Both the position numbers and the translations under genes were made by a program. The notes under the pieces are model-generated. The model saw only the letters and a list, made by a program, of their open reading frames with translations, was not told the DNA's origin and made no database searches. Below are positions 34,628 to 49,502 of a stretch of 64,000 bases of DNA, piece after piece. The number at the start of each line of letters is the position of its first letter. Position 1 is the first letter of the stretch. The stretch lies in contig CANIOW010000015.1 in assembly GCA_947469285.1 (NCBI GenBank), positions 1 to 64,000 of the forward strand, in the 5' to 3' direction. The DNA is from Gammaproteobacteria bacterium. GTDB taxonomy: Bacteria > Pseudomonadota > Gammaproteobacteria > Steroidobacterales > Steroidobacteraceae.

Positions 34628-35582
34628 AGGTTTGTCGGTCACGCGTCGACCCTTTCGGGCGCGGCTTGACGGCTGGCTGGAGCGCCATGCCCAGGTGTGC
34701 GTGGGCACGCTCGGCCGGTTGTATGCGCGCCCGATAGCCACCCTGCTCATCTGGACCGTCATCGGTGTGGCGCTGGCCTTGCCGGCCCTGCTGCAGGTCA
34801 CAGTGCGAAATCTGGAAGCGGCTGGCCCTGGCCAGGGGCGTGCTTATGCCATCGACGTGTTCCTGAAGCCCGTGTTGGGGGTACCGCAGGCGCGGCAGGT
34901 GGCAGACCGTTTGCGCGAACGTGACGATGTGGCTCGCGTGGAGCTGATCACGGCCGAAGAGGGTCTGGCCGAATTCCGTCTGCGCTCGGGGTTTGGCGAG
35001 GCTCTCGATGCGCTCACCGACAACCCCTTGCCCGCCACCTTGATCATCTCGCCCTCACCCAACAGCACCACCCCCGCGGCACTCGCTCACCTGCGCGACG
35101 CCCTTCAGGCATTGCCGGAAGTGGACCAGGTGGTGGCAGACATGCAGTGGGCCGAACGGTTACAAGCCCTACTCGCCGCCGCCAAACGCATCAGTAATGG
35201 CGCCGGCTTGCTGCTGGCACTGGCGGTACTGCTGGTGGTTGGCCAAGTCGTCCGCGGAGACATCGAAACGCGACGCGCCGAGATCGAGGTGTCAAAACTG
35301 CTCGGCGCCAGTGACGGATTCGTACGCCGACCATTCCTGTACACCGGCTTTTGGTACGGGTTTGGAGGTGGAATGCTGGCGCTGCTGCTGGTCCTGGGGG
35401 CCGTGGCCTGGGTATCGCCCACGGTGGTCCGCCTGGCGGCCCTCTATGGCAGCAACTTCCGTATGCTGGGGCTGCCCATTAGCGGCTACCTGAGCCTGGT
35501 GGCCAGCGGCGCCGTGCTGGGATGGCTGGGCAGCGGCTTTGCCGCCACTTGGCGGCTGCGGCAAATCGAGCCCGGTCTTTAA
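34617..35582 (+). CDS. ftsX: Cell division protein FtsX
   Basis: A 321-residue inner-membrane partner of FtsE with four membrane segments (about residues 45-65, 190-215, 240-265 and 285-310). The large periplasmic loop between the first two contains VFLKPVLGVPQARQVADRL. ATG 34617 is preferred over ATG 34587 because GGGAG sits six to ten bases before it and the overlap with ftsE shrinks to 11 bases. FtsEX transmits ATP-driven conformational signals to cell-wall amidase activators. Confidence 0.94.
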   Translation: MADEGLSVTRRPFRARLDGWLERHAQVCVGTLGRLYARPIATLLIWTVIGVALALPALLQVTVRNLEAAGPGQGRAYAIDVFLKPVLGVPQARQVADRLRERDDVARVELITAEEGLAEFRLRSGFGEALDALTDNPLPATLIISPSPNSTTPAALAHLRDALQALPEVDQVVADMQWAERLQALLAAAKRISNGAGLLLALAVLLVVGQVVRGDIETRRAEIEVSKLLGASDGFVRRPFLYTGFWYGFGGGMLALLLVLGAVAWVSPTVVRLAALYGSNFRMLGLPISGYLSLVASGAVLGWLGSGFAATWRLRQIEPGL

Positions 35583-35615
35583 ATTCGGTCCATTTGGGCG
35601 GAACCAAACCGGGGG

Positions 35616-35642
35616 TTAGCACTCCAAACAGACGAGTGCTAA
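35616..35642. promoter_or_regulatory. CIRCE element (HrcA operator) upstream of rpoH
   Basis: TTAGCACTC (35616-35624), a 9-base spacer, and GAGTGCTAA (35634-35642) form the exact consensus CIRCE inverted repeat TTAGCACTC-N9-GAGTGCTAA with no mismatch. It ends 28 bases before the rpoH start codon, between ftsX and rpoH. CIRCE is bound by the repressor HrcA, classically at groESL and dnaK operons, and can also act in the mRNA leader. hrcA is not in this window. Confidence 0.95.
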
Positions 35643-35670
35643 ACTGGTTTTACCCAAGGAGGGACGTCAC

Positions 35671-36573
35671 ATGACCACCACCGCCGTTGCTCTGAGCCCG
35701 CTCCCCGTCGCCCCCGGCCTACCGCCGGCCGTGGTGTTGCGGGGCCCGATAGGCTCGCTGGATGCCTACATCGATGCCGTCAGCAAAGTCCCCGTGCTGA
35801 CGCGCGAAGCCGAACTCGCTCTGGCCCGCCAGCTGCGCGATGGTGGCGACTTAGCCGCCGCCCGCCAGCTGGTGTACTCGCACCTGCGCTTCGTGGTGCA
35901 CATTGCCCGCGGCTACAACGGCTATGGCCTGCCGCTGGCGGACCTGGTGCAGGAAGGCAATGTCGGGCTCATGAAAGCCGTCAAGCGCTTCAACCCAGAT
36001 GTTGGTGTACGACTGGTGTCGTTCGCGGTTCACTGGATTCGTGCCGAAATTCACGAATACGTGCTGCGTAACTGGCGCCTGGTGAAGGTGGCCACCACCA
36101 AAGCCCAGCGCAAGTTGTTCTTTAATCTGCGTAAGACCAAGAAGTCGCTGTCTTGGCTGACGGCCGAAGAAACAGCGGCCGTGGCCCGCGACCTGAACGT
36201 GGACCCGGCCGAAGTCACCGAAATGGAGAAGCGTCTCTCGGCACGCGACGTGGCATTCGACCCGATGCCCGATGCGGATGATGAAGACGGCAACTACTCG
36301 CCGGCCACCTACCTGCCCGCCCCAGACGCAGACCCGGCTATCGCCGTGGAACGCGAAGAAAGCGAGAGCGACACCACCACACGCCTAAAAGCCGCGGTGG
36401 CTGGGCTGGATGCACGCAGTCGCGACATCCTGCTGCGCCGTTTTTTGGCGGAGGATAAAGCAACCCTCCATGAACTGGCCGCCGAGCATGGTGTTTCTGC
36501 CGAACGGGTCCGGCAGATCGAAGCCAATGCGCTGAAAAAGCTCCGCAAAGTGCTTGGGGAAGACACACTGTAA
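35671..36573 (+). CDS. rpoH: RNA polymerase heat-shock sigma factor RpoH (sigma-32)
   Basis: A 300-residue group 3 sigma factor. Region 2 has [39 protein letters not shown] (about 90-128), followed by the diagnostic RpoH box [10 protein letters not shown] (about 144-153). Region 4 helix-turn-helix is at the C-terminus ([27 protein letters not shown]). A strong AAGGAGG lies eight bases before the ATG. Translation and stability of sigma-32 are heat-controlled in E. coli; here a perfect CIRCE site in the leader points to added repression by HrcA. The gene follows ftsYEX as in most gammaproteobacteria. Confidence 0.97.
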   Translation: MTTTAVALSPLPVAPGLPPAVVLRGPIGSLDAYIDAVSKVPVLTREAELALARQLRDGGDLAAARQLVYSHLRFVVHIARGYNGYGLPLADLVQEGNVGLMKAVKRFNPDVGVRLVSFAVHWIRAEIHEYVLRNWRLVKVATTKAQRKLFFNLRKTKKSLSWLTAEETAAVARDLNVDPAEVTEMEKRLSARDVAFDPMPDADDEDGNYSPATYLPAPDADPAIAVEREESESDTTTRLKAAVAGLDARSRDILLRRFLAEDKATLHELAAEHGVSAERVRQIEANALKKLRKVLGEDTL

Positions 36574-36627
36574 AGCAGGCGGGCGCAGTACGGTACGCTA
36601 CGCCCCTTCCTTCGTTGGAGCCGACCC

Positions 36628-37797
36628 ATGGCCCTTGCCCCCGACCCACTCGACCTGTTTGATGTCCGCAGCCTGCTCACCGACGATGAGCGTCTGATAC
36701 AAGACAGCGTGGCCCGCTTCGTCGACGAACGGGTGCTGCCGAGCATTCGCGGGCACTTCGAGCGGCACACGTTTCCCCGCGAACTGATCCCAGAAGTGGC
36801 CGCCCTCGGTCTGTTTGGCTGTTCCCTCGACGGCTATGGCTGCGCCGGCCTGAACGCCATCGCCTACGGCGTCATCTGTCAGGAACTCGAACGTGGCGAT
36901 TCTGGCCTGCGCAGCTTCGTGTCCGTCCAGAGCAGCCTGTGTATGTACCCCATCCACGCCTATGGCAGCGAAGCGCAGCGCCAGCACTATCTGCCCCGCA
37001 TGGCGCAGGGTGAACTCATCGGCTGTTTCGGGCTGACGGAATCCCATGGCGGGTCGGACCCGGGCAATATGAAAACGCAAGCCAAGCGCCGCGGCAGCGA
37101 CTGGGTGCTGAACGGCAGCAAGATGTGGATTACCAATTCACCCATCGCCGACCTGGCGGTCATCTGGGCGATGACTGATGAAGGCATCCGCGGGTTTCTG
37201 GTGGAACGGGGCACCCCAGGCTTCGTGACCCAGGAAATCGAGAACAAGTTCTCCCTGCGCGCCTCGATCACTGGCGCGGTGTTTCTGGACGACGTGGTAG
37301 TGCCTGCCGAGCAGCTGCTGCCGGGGACCACGGTGGGTTTAAAGGCCCCGCTCAGCTGTCTGAATCAGGCACGCTATGGCATCACCTGGGGTGTCATCGG
37401 CGCCGCACGTGCCTGCTTGGACGAAGTCCTGCGCTACAGTGCCGAGCGTAGCTTGTTTAACCGACCACTGGCCGCGAACCAGGCCGTGCAAATCCGGCTC
37501 GCCGAAATGGCGCGCAAAATCACCACGGCCCAACTGCTGTCGCTACAACTGGGACGGCTTAAAGATGCTGGCCGCATGACGCCCACTCAGGTATCCCTGG
37601 CGAAGTGGAACAATTGCCGCATGGCCATTGATATCGCCCGCGACGCGCGCGACCTATTGGGAGGCGCCGGCATTAGTGCGGAGTACGTGCCTATCCGGCA
37701 CGCGCTTAACCTCGAAAGCGTCATCACTTACGAGGGGACCGAGACCATTCATCAGCTCACCGTCGGTCGCGCGCTCACCGGGATCAATGCCTTTTAA
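36628..37797 (+). CDS. gcdH: Glutaryl-CoA dehydrogenase
   Basis: A 389-residue flavin acyl-CoA dehydrogenase of the glutaryl-CoA branch. The signatures are LRSFVSVQSSL (about 90-100), YGSEAQRQHYLPRMAQGELIGCFGLTESHGGSDPGNM (FAD site) and the catalytic Glu in ITYEGTETIHQLTVGRALTG (about 365-384). It oxidises and decarboxylates glutaryl-CoA to crotonyl-CoA in lysine, tryptophan and aromatic degradation. GGAG precedes the ATG. It stands alone between rpoH and the PEP-CTERM-like gene. Confidence 0.93.
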   Translation: MALAPDPLDLFDVRSLLTDDERLIQDSVARFVDERVLPSIRGHFERHTFPRELIPEVAALGLFGCSLDGYGCAGLNAIAYGVICQELERGDSGLRSFVSVQSSLCMYPIHAYGSEAQRQHYLPRMAQGELIGCFGLTESHGGSDPGNMKTQAKRRGSDWVLNGSKMWITNSPIADLAVIWAMTDEGIRGFLVERGTPGFVTQEIENKFSLRASITGAVFLDDVVVPAEQLLPGTTVGLKAPLSCLNQARYGITWGVIGAARACLDEVLRYSAERSLFNRPLAANQAVQIRLAEMARKITTAQLLSLQLGRLKDAGRMTPTQVSLAKWNNCRMAIDIARDARDLLGGAGISAEYVPIRHALNLESVITYEGTETIHQLTVGRALTGINAF

Positions 37798-37893
37798 GGC
37801 AAACGTCGGTTTTTTTACCAGTTCGACTGCATCTCCACCGCCAAAACGCCGGCCCGAGCAACAACCTACTGATTTAAATAGGTATTAAGGCGG

Positions 37894-37910
37894 CGGCATG
37901 CCCTATGCAT
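37894..37910 (+). promoter_or_regulatory. Possible sigma-54 (-24/-12) promoter
   Basis: CGGCATGCCCTATGCAT has GG (37895-37896) and GC (37907-37908) exactly ten bases apart, as in the sigma-54 consensus TGGCACG-N4-TTGCA, with three mismatches. It lies 50 bases before the small PEP-CTERM-like gene. Some PEP-CTERM systems are known to be driven by RpoN with PrsR-type activators, which makes the match more credible. I see no activator site. Confidence 0.45.
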
Positions 37911-37959
37911 AGTGAGTGGAAACACTAACTATTATCACAATGCAACTGGGGGCAAGGTC

Positions 37960-38178
37960 ATGAGCAGAGGCGCGCGCAAAACCACACATTGGGTCGACAG
38001 GCTCACCGCCAGCCTGATGATCAGCCTCGTGGCCAGCGCCGCCCAAGCCGAAGCCCCACTGGGATCGGTCTTCGGCAACGCCGTGAACAGCGACCTGCCA
38101 GAAGCCGGCTCCCTCGCGGTGGTGGGCATGGGCTTGCTGGTGCTCAGCGTGTTCGCCAGCCGCCGCCGCGGCCCTTGA
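37960..38178 (+). CDS. Tiny PEP-CTERM-like exported protein
   Basis: A 72-residue protein with three parts. An N-terminal signal peptide spans about 1-30, ending AAQA. The mature stretch is only about 16 residues (EAPLGSVFGNAVNSDL). The tripartite C-terminal sorting signal is LPEAGS (46-51), one hydrophobic helix (about 52-66) and RRR (68-70). That tail matches the PEP-CTERM layout recognised by exosortase (usually PEP; here PEA). GGGGGCAAGG precedes ATG 37960; an in-frame upstream start at 37912 is less likely. Almost nothing remains for a folded domain, so it may be a peptide precursor, a surface anchor or a degenerate family member. No exosortase gene is in the window. Confidence 0.65.
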   Translation: MSRGARKTTHWVDRLTASLMISLVASAAQAEAPLGSVFGNAVNSDLPEAGSLAVVGMGLLVLSVFASRRRGP

Positions 38179-38189
38179 ACCGCAGCACG

Positions 38190-44139
<5,950 letters not shown>

Positions 44140-44241
44140 CGGTCTTTCCCCTGAAAACGGACGCGTACCGTACCAGAAGCGACCTCAGGGGTCATGCTGC
44201 GCAGCAGCATCTATGCTGCATGACAGCAAGTCACGCTCGCC

Positions 44242-45048
44242 TTACGGGGCGATGAGCAAGCACCCCTCGCCGGTCTCACGGATGCTGGCGCACAAGGTCT
44301 TGGCCTGCTCAGGCGTCAGGTGGGCGACCGTCAAACGGTAAAAGACCTGGCCCGGCGGCGGCACCACCACCACCGGCTGTAACCCACTCAAGGCACGAGG
44401 CGCCCGCTGCCGCAGGTGCTGCCAATGGGACTCAGCGGCCGCCGCCCCATGGCGAAATACCCCGAGCTGCACCCCCCAGCGACCGCTCGGCGCCCGCGGT
44501 GACCGCACCACCGCAGGTTTGGCAGGCGCAGGCTGGGTGAGCACGGGCTTCGCTCGCGCGGGCACTGGCTGGGTGGGCACCGGCTTCGCGGGCGTGCGCA
44601 CAATACGGTTAGACATGGGCGGCGGCGGCCGTGTGGCCTCCGGCGCTACCGGCGCGGTGAGCGTCTCAGCGGGTGGCGATCCCTCCTCGGCTGGCAGTTG
44701 CTCCAGCTTCAGGTTGGCGATGCGCACCAGCGCCTCATTGGCAAAGCGCCCCTGTGGATAGCCACGCAGATACCGCTGGTAGGCCGGCAGGCTGTTGCTC
44801 AGCTCCGTGCGCTGCCATTCACGGTCCTCATGCAATTCCATCAGCCGCTGACGGGCTTTGCTCAGTTCAGCGCTGTCAGGGTGCTCGCGGAGAAAGTCTT
44901 CCCAGCCAATGACTGTGTCGGTCTGCCGCGCGCGCTTGTAAGCCTGCTCATCACGCGTGGTGCAGGCGCCGAGCGCCAACAACAGCCAGCAACCCAGGAA
45001 GCAGGCAGTCGCTTGAGACCGGCGGTGGAACTGGCTATGGAGATTCAT
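44242..45048 (-). CDS. SPOR-domain lipoprotein
   Basis: A 268-residue lipoprotein (LLLALGAC, Cys29). Charged helical repeats at about 35-115 have the look of a TPR-like region (WEDFLREHPDSAELSKARQRL, YQRYLRGYPQGRFANEALVRI). A Pro/Ala/Lys-rich linker with TQPVPARAKP-type repeats follows (about 125-185), then a C-terminal SPOR domain (about 188-265, WGVQLGVFRHGAAAAESHWQHL). SPOR domains bind denuded peptidoglycan at the septum, so a role at the division site is likely. It follows the YheT-type hydrolase by 34 bases. Confidence 0.82.
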   Translation of the reverse strand: MNLHSQFHRRSQATACFLGCWLLLALGACTTRDEQAYKRARQTDTVIGWEDFLREHPDSAELSKARQRLMELHEDREWQRTELSNSLPAYQRYLRGYPQGRFANEALVRIANLKLEQLPAEEGSPPAETLTAPVAPEATRPPPPMSNRIVRTPAKPVPTQPVPARAKPVLTQPAPAKPAVVRSPRAPSGRWGVQLGVFRHGAAAAESHWQHLRQRAPRALSGLQPVVVVPPPGQVFYRLTVAHLTPEQAKTLCASIRETGEGCLLIAP

Positions 45049-45082
45049 GTAGCCATAGTAGCGTTTGCTGCCTGCAGCGCAA

Positions 45083-46078
45083 TCAAGACCGCGCCGTCAT
45101 GTCGCGCTCCAGTTCGGCCAGCACCTCGCCGTCCACCCAACCACGACCATTGAGTGTCTCGAGAAAGCCGCAGTGGCCTCCCTGAGGCGTTGGCGTAACC
45201 CGCAACTGCGGCGTAGCGCGCAGACGCAGCAGGTCTTGCGCAGGAATGATGGGATCGTCGAGCGCTGTGATCAGGCGACACGGAACTTGCAGCTGATCCA
45301 GACAACCATAGACCAGCGCATACCCCTGCAAATATGCGGCTAGTGAAGGAAATTCCGTGTACTGCAGCACGAGCTGCTCGGTCATCGGGGTCAACCGTCG
45401 ATCGCGCAGCAGTCCGGCAAAATTGTAGCGCCCAGGGAAAGCCTGCGCCTTCAGCTGCAATGATCGCGCCCACTTCTGAATGAAGTAATGCCGGTAGATC
45501 CACAGCCCGCCTTCCAGCGCCGCCAAGGTACTGGCAGCATCCAGCACCGGACAAATGGCTATCGCCTGACGCAAGCGCAGACCAGCGGCAGGTGCACTGG
45601 CGGCGATCCGCAGCGCAAAGTTACCCCCGAGCGAATATCCGACCAGGGTCAGCAGCCGATCAGGCGCCAGCGACTGGACGCCGCAAACCGCATTCACCAC
45701 TTCGCCCAAACGGCAGCTGTGGAACAGCTCTTCGTTCAGATGATGGGTATCACCATGGTCACGCATGTTCAGCCGGAACACGTCATGGCCTGCGGCCCAG
45801 AGCCTAGCGGCGAGCGACAACACATAGCTGGAGCTGGCACTGCCCTCCCAGCCATGGTGGATGAGCACCAAGTGCCGCGCTGGCACCGGCTGCTGCGCAT
45901 GAAATCCCTGTAAACGGACGCCGTCACCGCAGTCCAGCAACACTTCGCGGCTCGCCGCCAGTACTGCCGCGGCCGTCACGGCCACTCGCCGCGCCCGTAC
46001 CGGTAACGACGGCAACATGCTTTGCAGATGGGGATGCCGCAACCAGCGTGGCGGCTTGAAGGGCTTCGCAGAAGACAT
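45083..46078 (-). CDS. YheT-family alpha/beta hydrolase
   Basis: A 331-residue serine hydrolase. PFKPPRWLRHPHLQSMLPSL at the start is typical of the YheT/ABHD1 family. HHGWEGSASSSYVLS supplies the oxyanion region, the nucleophile is Ser in VGYSLGGNFA (about 150-159), and the acid and base appear in TALDDPIIPAQDLL and GGHCGFLE. Substrates are probably acyl esters but are unknown. It starts 10 bases after the saccharopine-dehydrogenase-like gene, so the two are probably co-transcribed. Confidence 0.88.
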   Translation of the reverse strand: MSSAKPFKPPRWLRHPHLQSMLPSLPVRARRVAVTAAAVLAASREVLLDCGDGVRLQGFHAQQPVPARHLVLIHHGWEGSASSSYVLSLAARLWAAGHDVFRLNMRDHGDTHHLNEELFHSCRLGEVVNAVCGVQSLAPDRLLTLVGYSLGGNFALRIAASAPAAGLRLRQAIAICPVLDAASTLAALEGGLWIYRHYFIQKWARSLQLKAQAFPGRYNFAGLLRDRRLTPMTEQLVLQYTEFPSLAAYLQGYALVYGCLDQLQVPCRLITALDDPIIPAQDLLRLRATPQLRVTPTPQGGHCGFLETLNGRGWVDGEVLAELERDMTARS

Positions 46079-46088
46079 AGAGTTCAGT

Positions 46089-47189
46089 TCACCCGCCGTG
46101 CGTGCCGGCAGCCACCACGGTCAGCCGCACTGCTTCGCTACCCGCCAGTGACGCGGCATAGTCCGCACCCATCAACCGCGAGGGGGTGGTGGCGCCTGGC
46201 ACGGGCACCGGACCGCGCAGCAGCCGTTCGACCATGCCAAGAGCGGCCAGCACCGTCACCGTATAACCGTTAGCGACCACCAGATGCCCGGTGACCACCT
46301 GCCCGGCAGCATCCCGCACTTCGCCCCAGAGATAACTTTTAGTATTGGCCCGCTGCGCAGCGGTGGGCCCGGGAGGTTGTGCATCAATGCGTTTCTTCAT
46401 GAAGTTCTGCACCACGCCAAGGCGGAGCAGCGGGCGCAACCAATTCATGCGCGCCAGCGCTTTTTCACGCGCTGGCGACATCGGCAGATAGACTTCGATG
46501 TCGGGAATACCGGTAGAGAAATAAGCCGTGCTGACATCTCCCCAGGGGATAGTCACCGCATGCAGTGGTCCGGAGCCATCGCCGAAGTCGATCTTGCGCG
46601 ATCGGTAGGCCAGCGGCACCGGCGTGATGACCCCCGCACGCCGCACGCGCCCGCCATACCCAAAGCCTTCGGCCATGGTCTTGGCGGTGCCGCGGCTGAA
46701 ACCCCCACCGCCCATGAAGCCAAGCGCAAGGTGGGTGGCCGCGGGCAGCGCCGCCTTGAGGCTGGCGGCCAGACAGTCCGAGGGCACCACATCGAAACCC
46801 ACACCGGGGCACACCACGATACCGGCAGCCCGTGCGGCGGCATCCAGTGCATGGGCCCGCTCGAACACGTCGATCTCGCCGGTGATGTCTAAATAATGGG
46901 CCCGCGCCGCCAGACAGGCCTGCACCATCGCGGTGGAGGTCGCGGAAAACGGGCCCGCGCAATGCAGCACCAGCGTCATACCCACGAGCGCGTCCGCCGG
47001 CACGGCTGGAGCGACGGCAAACACCCGCCACTGGAGTCCCAGTTCGGCCGCCAAGCCTTGCACCTTGGCCGCATCGCGCCCAGCCAGAACAGGCCGCAGG
47101 CCGCGGCGCACCGCTTCCCGGGCCATCAGCTCGCCGGTGTAGCCGGTAGCGCCGTAGATCATCCAAGCCGAGGGTGGGGCGTCAGACAT
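46089..47189 (-). CDS. Saccharopine dehydrogenase-like NAD(P)-binding oxidoreductase
   Basis: A 366-residue protein with an N-terminal Rossmann fold: WMIYGATGYTGELMAREAVRRG (about 9-30), LAGRDAAKVQGLA and TLVLHCAGPFS, as in the saccharopine dehydrogenase-like (trans-acting enoyl reductase) group. Later sequence contains GVGFDVVPSDCLAASL and the GGFSRGTAKTM region seen in the family. ATG 47189 is used, as the frame upstream is not conserved. It could reduce a lipid or polyketide intermediate as in mycobacterial relatives, but the substrate is not known. It heads the run to the YheT hydrolase and SPOR genes. Confidence 0.85.
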   Translation of the reverse strand: MSDAPPSAWMIYGATGYTGELMAREAVRRGLRPVLAGRDAAKVQGLAAELGLQWRVFAVAPAVPADALVGMTLVLHCAGPFSATSTAMVQACLAARAHYLDITGEIDVFERAHALDAAARAAGIVVCPGVGFDVVPSDCLAASLKAALPAATHLALGFMGGGGFSRGTAKTMAEGFGYGGRVRRAGVITPVPLAYRSRKIDFGDGSGPLHAVTIPWGDVSTAYFSTGIPDIEVYLPMSPAREKALARMNWLRPLLRLGVVQNFMKKRIDAQPPGPTAAQRANTKSYLWGEVRDAAGQVVTGHLVVANGYTVTVLAALGMVERLLRGPVPVPGATTPSRLMGADYAASLAGSEAVRLTVVAAGTHGG

Positions 47190-47233
47190 AGACAGACTCC
47201 AGCGACCCGAGCGGCCGCGCATTGCCTACCAGT

Positions 47234-47294
47234 TTAGCCGAACCCGGCTAACGCCCGCGCTGCCGTTGACAGTCTGCTCTGCCTCACCCTAAAT
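47234..47294 (+). promoter_or_regulatory. Possible promoter and inverted repeat before ydbH
   Basis: TTGACA (47266-47271) is followed after 17 bases by CTAAAT (47289-47294), a sigma-70 pattern with a perfect -35 and a poor -10. Upstream, TTAGCCG-AACC-CGGCTAA (47234-47251) is a perfect inverted repeat. The start codon at 47303 is so close that the leader would be very short, which weakens the promoter call. Confidence 0.3.
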
Positions 47295-47302
47295 GGAGCT
47301 CG

Positions 47303-49423
47303 ATGCTCGCGCGATTCCCCCACCTCCGCCCTATGGCACTGCTCTGGCTGCTCCTGTGGCCAGCCCCGCCGGCACAGGCCGCCACCGCCGAACTGCAGTT
47401 CGCCTATCTTCGCGGCAATGGCTGGCAGGCAGAGCAAGTGCGCGTGCTGCTGCAGGTAGACCGCCAGCACCGACCCACGCTGCACCTGCAGGCGGCCAGA
47501 CTCGAATTACCAGGCGGCCTCGGCACCGTCACCAACATGGCATTGGACTGTCCGCGGCTAGTGACCGGCGCTGGCACCTATGCCTGCCGGCACGCGCGCA
47601 TACGGGGGCAGTTCAGCGAACTTGGCGCACAAACGCTGGTGACGGACTTTCGCTATGACCAGCCCCATGGCACCCTCGAACTTGCCGTGGACGGCCTACG
47701 GATAGCCGGGGCGCAAGCGCAACTGCAAGTGCATGCCGCACTCCCGGGCTGGCGCATCGACGCCAGCTTGCACGAGGCAGACTTACCCGCCGTGCGCGCG
47801 GCGCTCGCGCCATGGATCCAGTGGCCGGCGGGAACCTGGAGTGGGCGTGCCACGGTTGCTGCCACGCTGGCGGGTGTCGGCGCCCAACTCCTACAGCTGC
47901 AGGCCCGTGTCCGCCTGGCCAACCTGGGCTATGCCAGCGATGACAACCTCTTGGCCGCAGAACGCCTCGAGGCAGAGCTCGAGTTCGACTATGCGCCAGC
48001 TGCACCAGCCACGGGAGGTGAAGCCAGCGTCATGGCCACCCTCAAAGCTCACCGCGGCCAGCTGTATATCGACCCGGTCTATCTGGACGTGGCAGCGGCA
48101 CCGTTCACGCTGACCGTGACTGGGCGCCAGCGTAATAACAGCACGCGGCTCCAGGCCGCCTCGCTGCACTTCGCACAGCCAGGGGTACTGACCGCATCCG
48201 GCCGGGGTGAACTAGAGCTGGGCAGCGGCGCCTTGCTGCACCAACTGCAACTGCAGCTCGAGGAAGTGGTGGTACCACGTGCCTGGCCGCTCTATGTCGC
48301 TCCTTTTCTGGCAACCACCGATTTCAAAAACTTGTCCGCCAGCGGCGGCCTGAGCGGACAGATCAACGTGACCGACGGGGCCATCTCACGCCTAGATCTC
48401 CAGCTGCAAGCGCTCTCCGTGGATGAACCGGAAGGCGCGCTGGCCTTGCAGGCCGTGGAGGGCGCTGTGCGCTGGTCGACCGACGATGCGGCCTTGATGG
48501 CGGCCACAGAAGCCCCCGCGCCGCTGGATGCCACCAGCCGACTGCGCTTTGCTGGCGGACGGCTTTACGGACTGCCTTTCGGTGCCAGCGAGCTGCAGCT
48601 GCTGGCCGGGGGGCGCGGCCTGCGCCTACTCGCCCCGGTCACCATTCCCGTGCTCGACGGCGGCCTGCGCATTGATACGTTTCGCTTGCGTCATGCCGGA
48701 GAGCCGGCGATGTGGTTACGTCTCGATGCGGAAGTCCTGCCCATCGACATGGCCGCCCTGTGCAAAGTCTTCGGCTGGCCGGTGTTCGGCGGCACGCTGG
48801 CTGGGCGCATCCCAAAGGCGGCACTGGAAAACGGCGTCCTCACGCTCGGCGGCAATCTCGAGGCACGGGTCTTCGACGGCAGCGTCACCGTCAGCCGCCT
48901 GCACCTGCAGGATCCGCTCGGCCGCTTCCCACAACTGCAAGCCGACCTGCACCTGCAGGCCCTGGACCTCGCCCTGCTGACCAACACCTTCGAGTTCGGC
49001 CATATCAGCGGGCGGTTGTCTGGCGAGGTACTGGATTTGCAGCTGTTCGACTGGCAACCGGTGGCCTTTGACGCGCGGCTGAGCACACCTCTTGGCGACC
49101 ACGGGCCGCGACGCATCACCCCCCAGGCGGTCCAGAATCTATCGAGCCTTGGCGGTGGCAGCGGTATTACCTCGGCCCTGTCGGGCGGGTTTCTAAGATT
49201 CTTCAAGGAATTTCGCTACCGGCAACTGGGCATCGCCTGTCGGCTACAACAAGATGTCTGTCTCATGGGTGGTGTTGCCCCCGCGCCCGGTGGCTACTAT
49301 TTGATCCAGGGCGCCGGCTTTCCACGCGTCAATCTCATCGGCTCGCAAGGCCGCGTCGCGTGGAGCAAACTACTCAGGCAGCTACAACGGTTGAGCGAAG
49401 GTGCACCCATGAGTGTGCAGTAA
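47303..49423 (+). CDS. YdbH-family intermembrane lipid transport protein
   Basis: A 706-residue protein with a signal or anchor segment (about 8-27), then repeated beta-strand units rich in LxLxAxxL patterns. The C-terminal YdbH domain includes ISGRLSGEVLDLQLFDWQPVAFDARLSTP (about 575-600) and the QNLSSLGGGSG...FKEFRYRQLGIAC...PGGYYLIQG end. The family belongs to the AsmA-like bridge proteins that, with TamB and YhdP, move phospholipids between the membranes. GGAG precedes the ATG. It is followed by a ydbL-type lipoprotein gene, as in the ydbH-ynbE-ydbL operon. Confidence 0.85.
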   Translation: MLARFPHLRPMALLWLLLWPAPPAQAATAELQFAYLRGNGWQAEQVRVLLQVDRQHRPTLHLQAARLELPGGLGTVTNMALDCPRLVTGAGTYACRHARIRGQFSELGAQTLVTDFRYDQPHGTLELAVDGLRIAGAQAQLQVHAALPGWRIDASLHEADLPAVRAALAPWIQWPAGTWSGRATVAATLAGVGAQLLQLQARVRLANLGYASDDNLLAAERLEAELEFDYAPAAPATGGEASVMATLKAHRGQLYIDPVYLDVAAAPFTLTVTGRQRNNSTRLQAASLHFAQPGVLTASGRGELELGSGALLHQLQLQLEEVVVPRAWPLYVAPFLATTDFKNLSASGGLSGQINVTDGAISRLDLQLQALSVDEPEGALALQAVEGAVRWSTDDAALMAATEAPAPLDATSRLRFAGGRLYGLPFGASELQLLAGGRGLRLLAPVTIPVLDGGLRIDTFRLRHAGEPAMWLRLDAEVLPIDMAALCKVFGWPVFGGTLAGRIPKAALENGVLTLGGNLEARVFDGSVTVSRLHLQDPLGRFPQLQADLHLQALDLALLTNTFEFGHISGRLSGEVLDLQLFDWQPVAFDARLSTPLGDHGPRRITPQAVQNLSSLGGGSGITSALSGGFLRFFKEFRYRQLGIACRLQQDVCLMGGVAPAPGGYYLIQGAGFPRVNLIGSQGRVAWSKLLRQLQRLSEGAPMSVQ

Positions 49424-49502
49424 ACTTACCGTCAGCTCGTTCAGCGCTGGTTCAGCCGCTACGGGCTTCACTGCTCTCTACCGTCTTTTGAAGGAACGCC
49501 CC

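Noticed and set aside
44140-44241. Small hairpin ATGCTGC-GCA-GCAGCAT between gltB and the SPOR gene
   Set aside because: Only seven base pairs and not placed as a terminator for either gene; could be chance.
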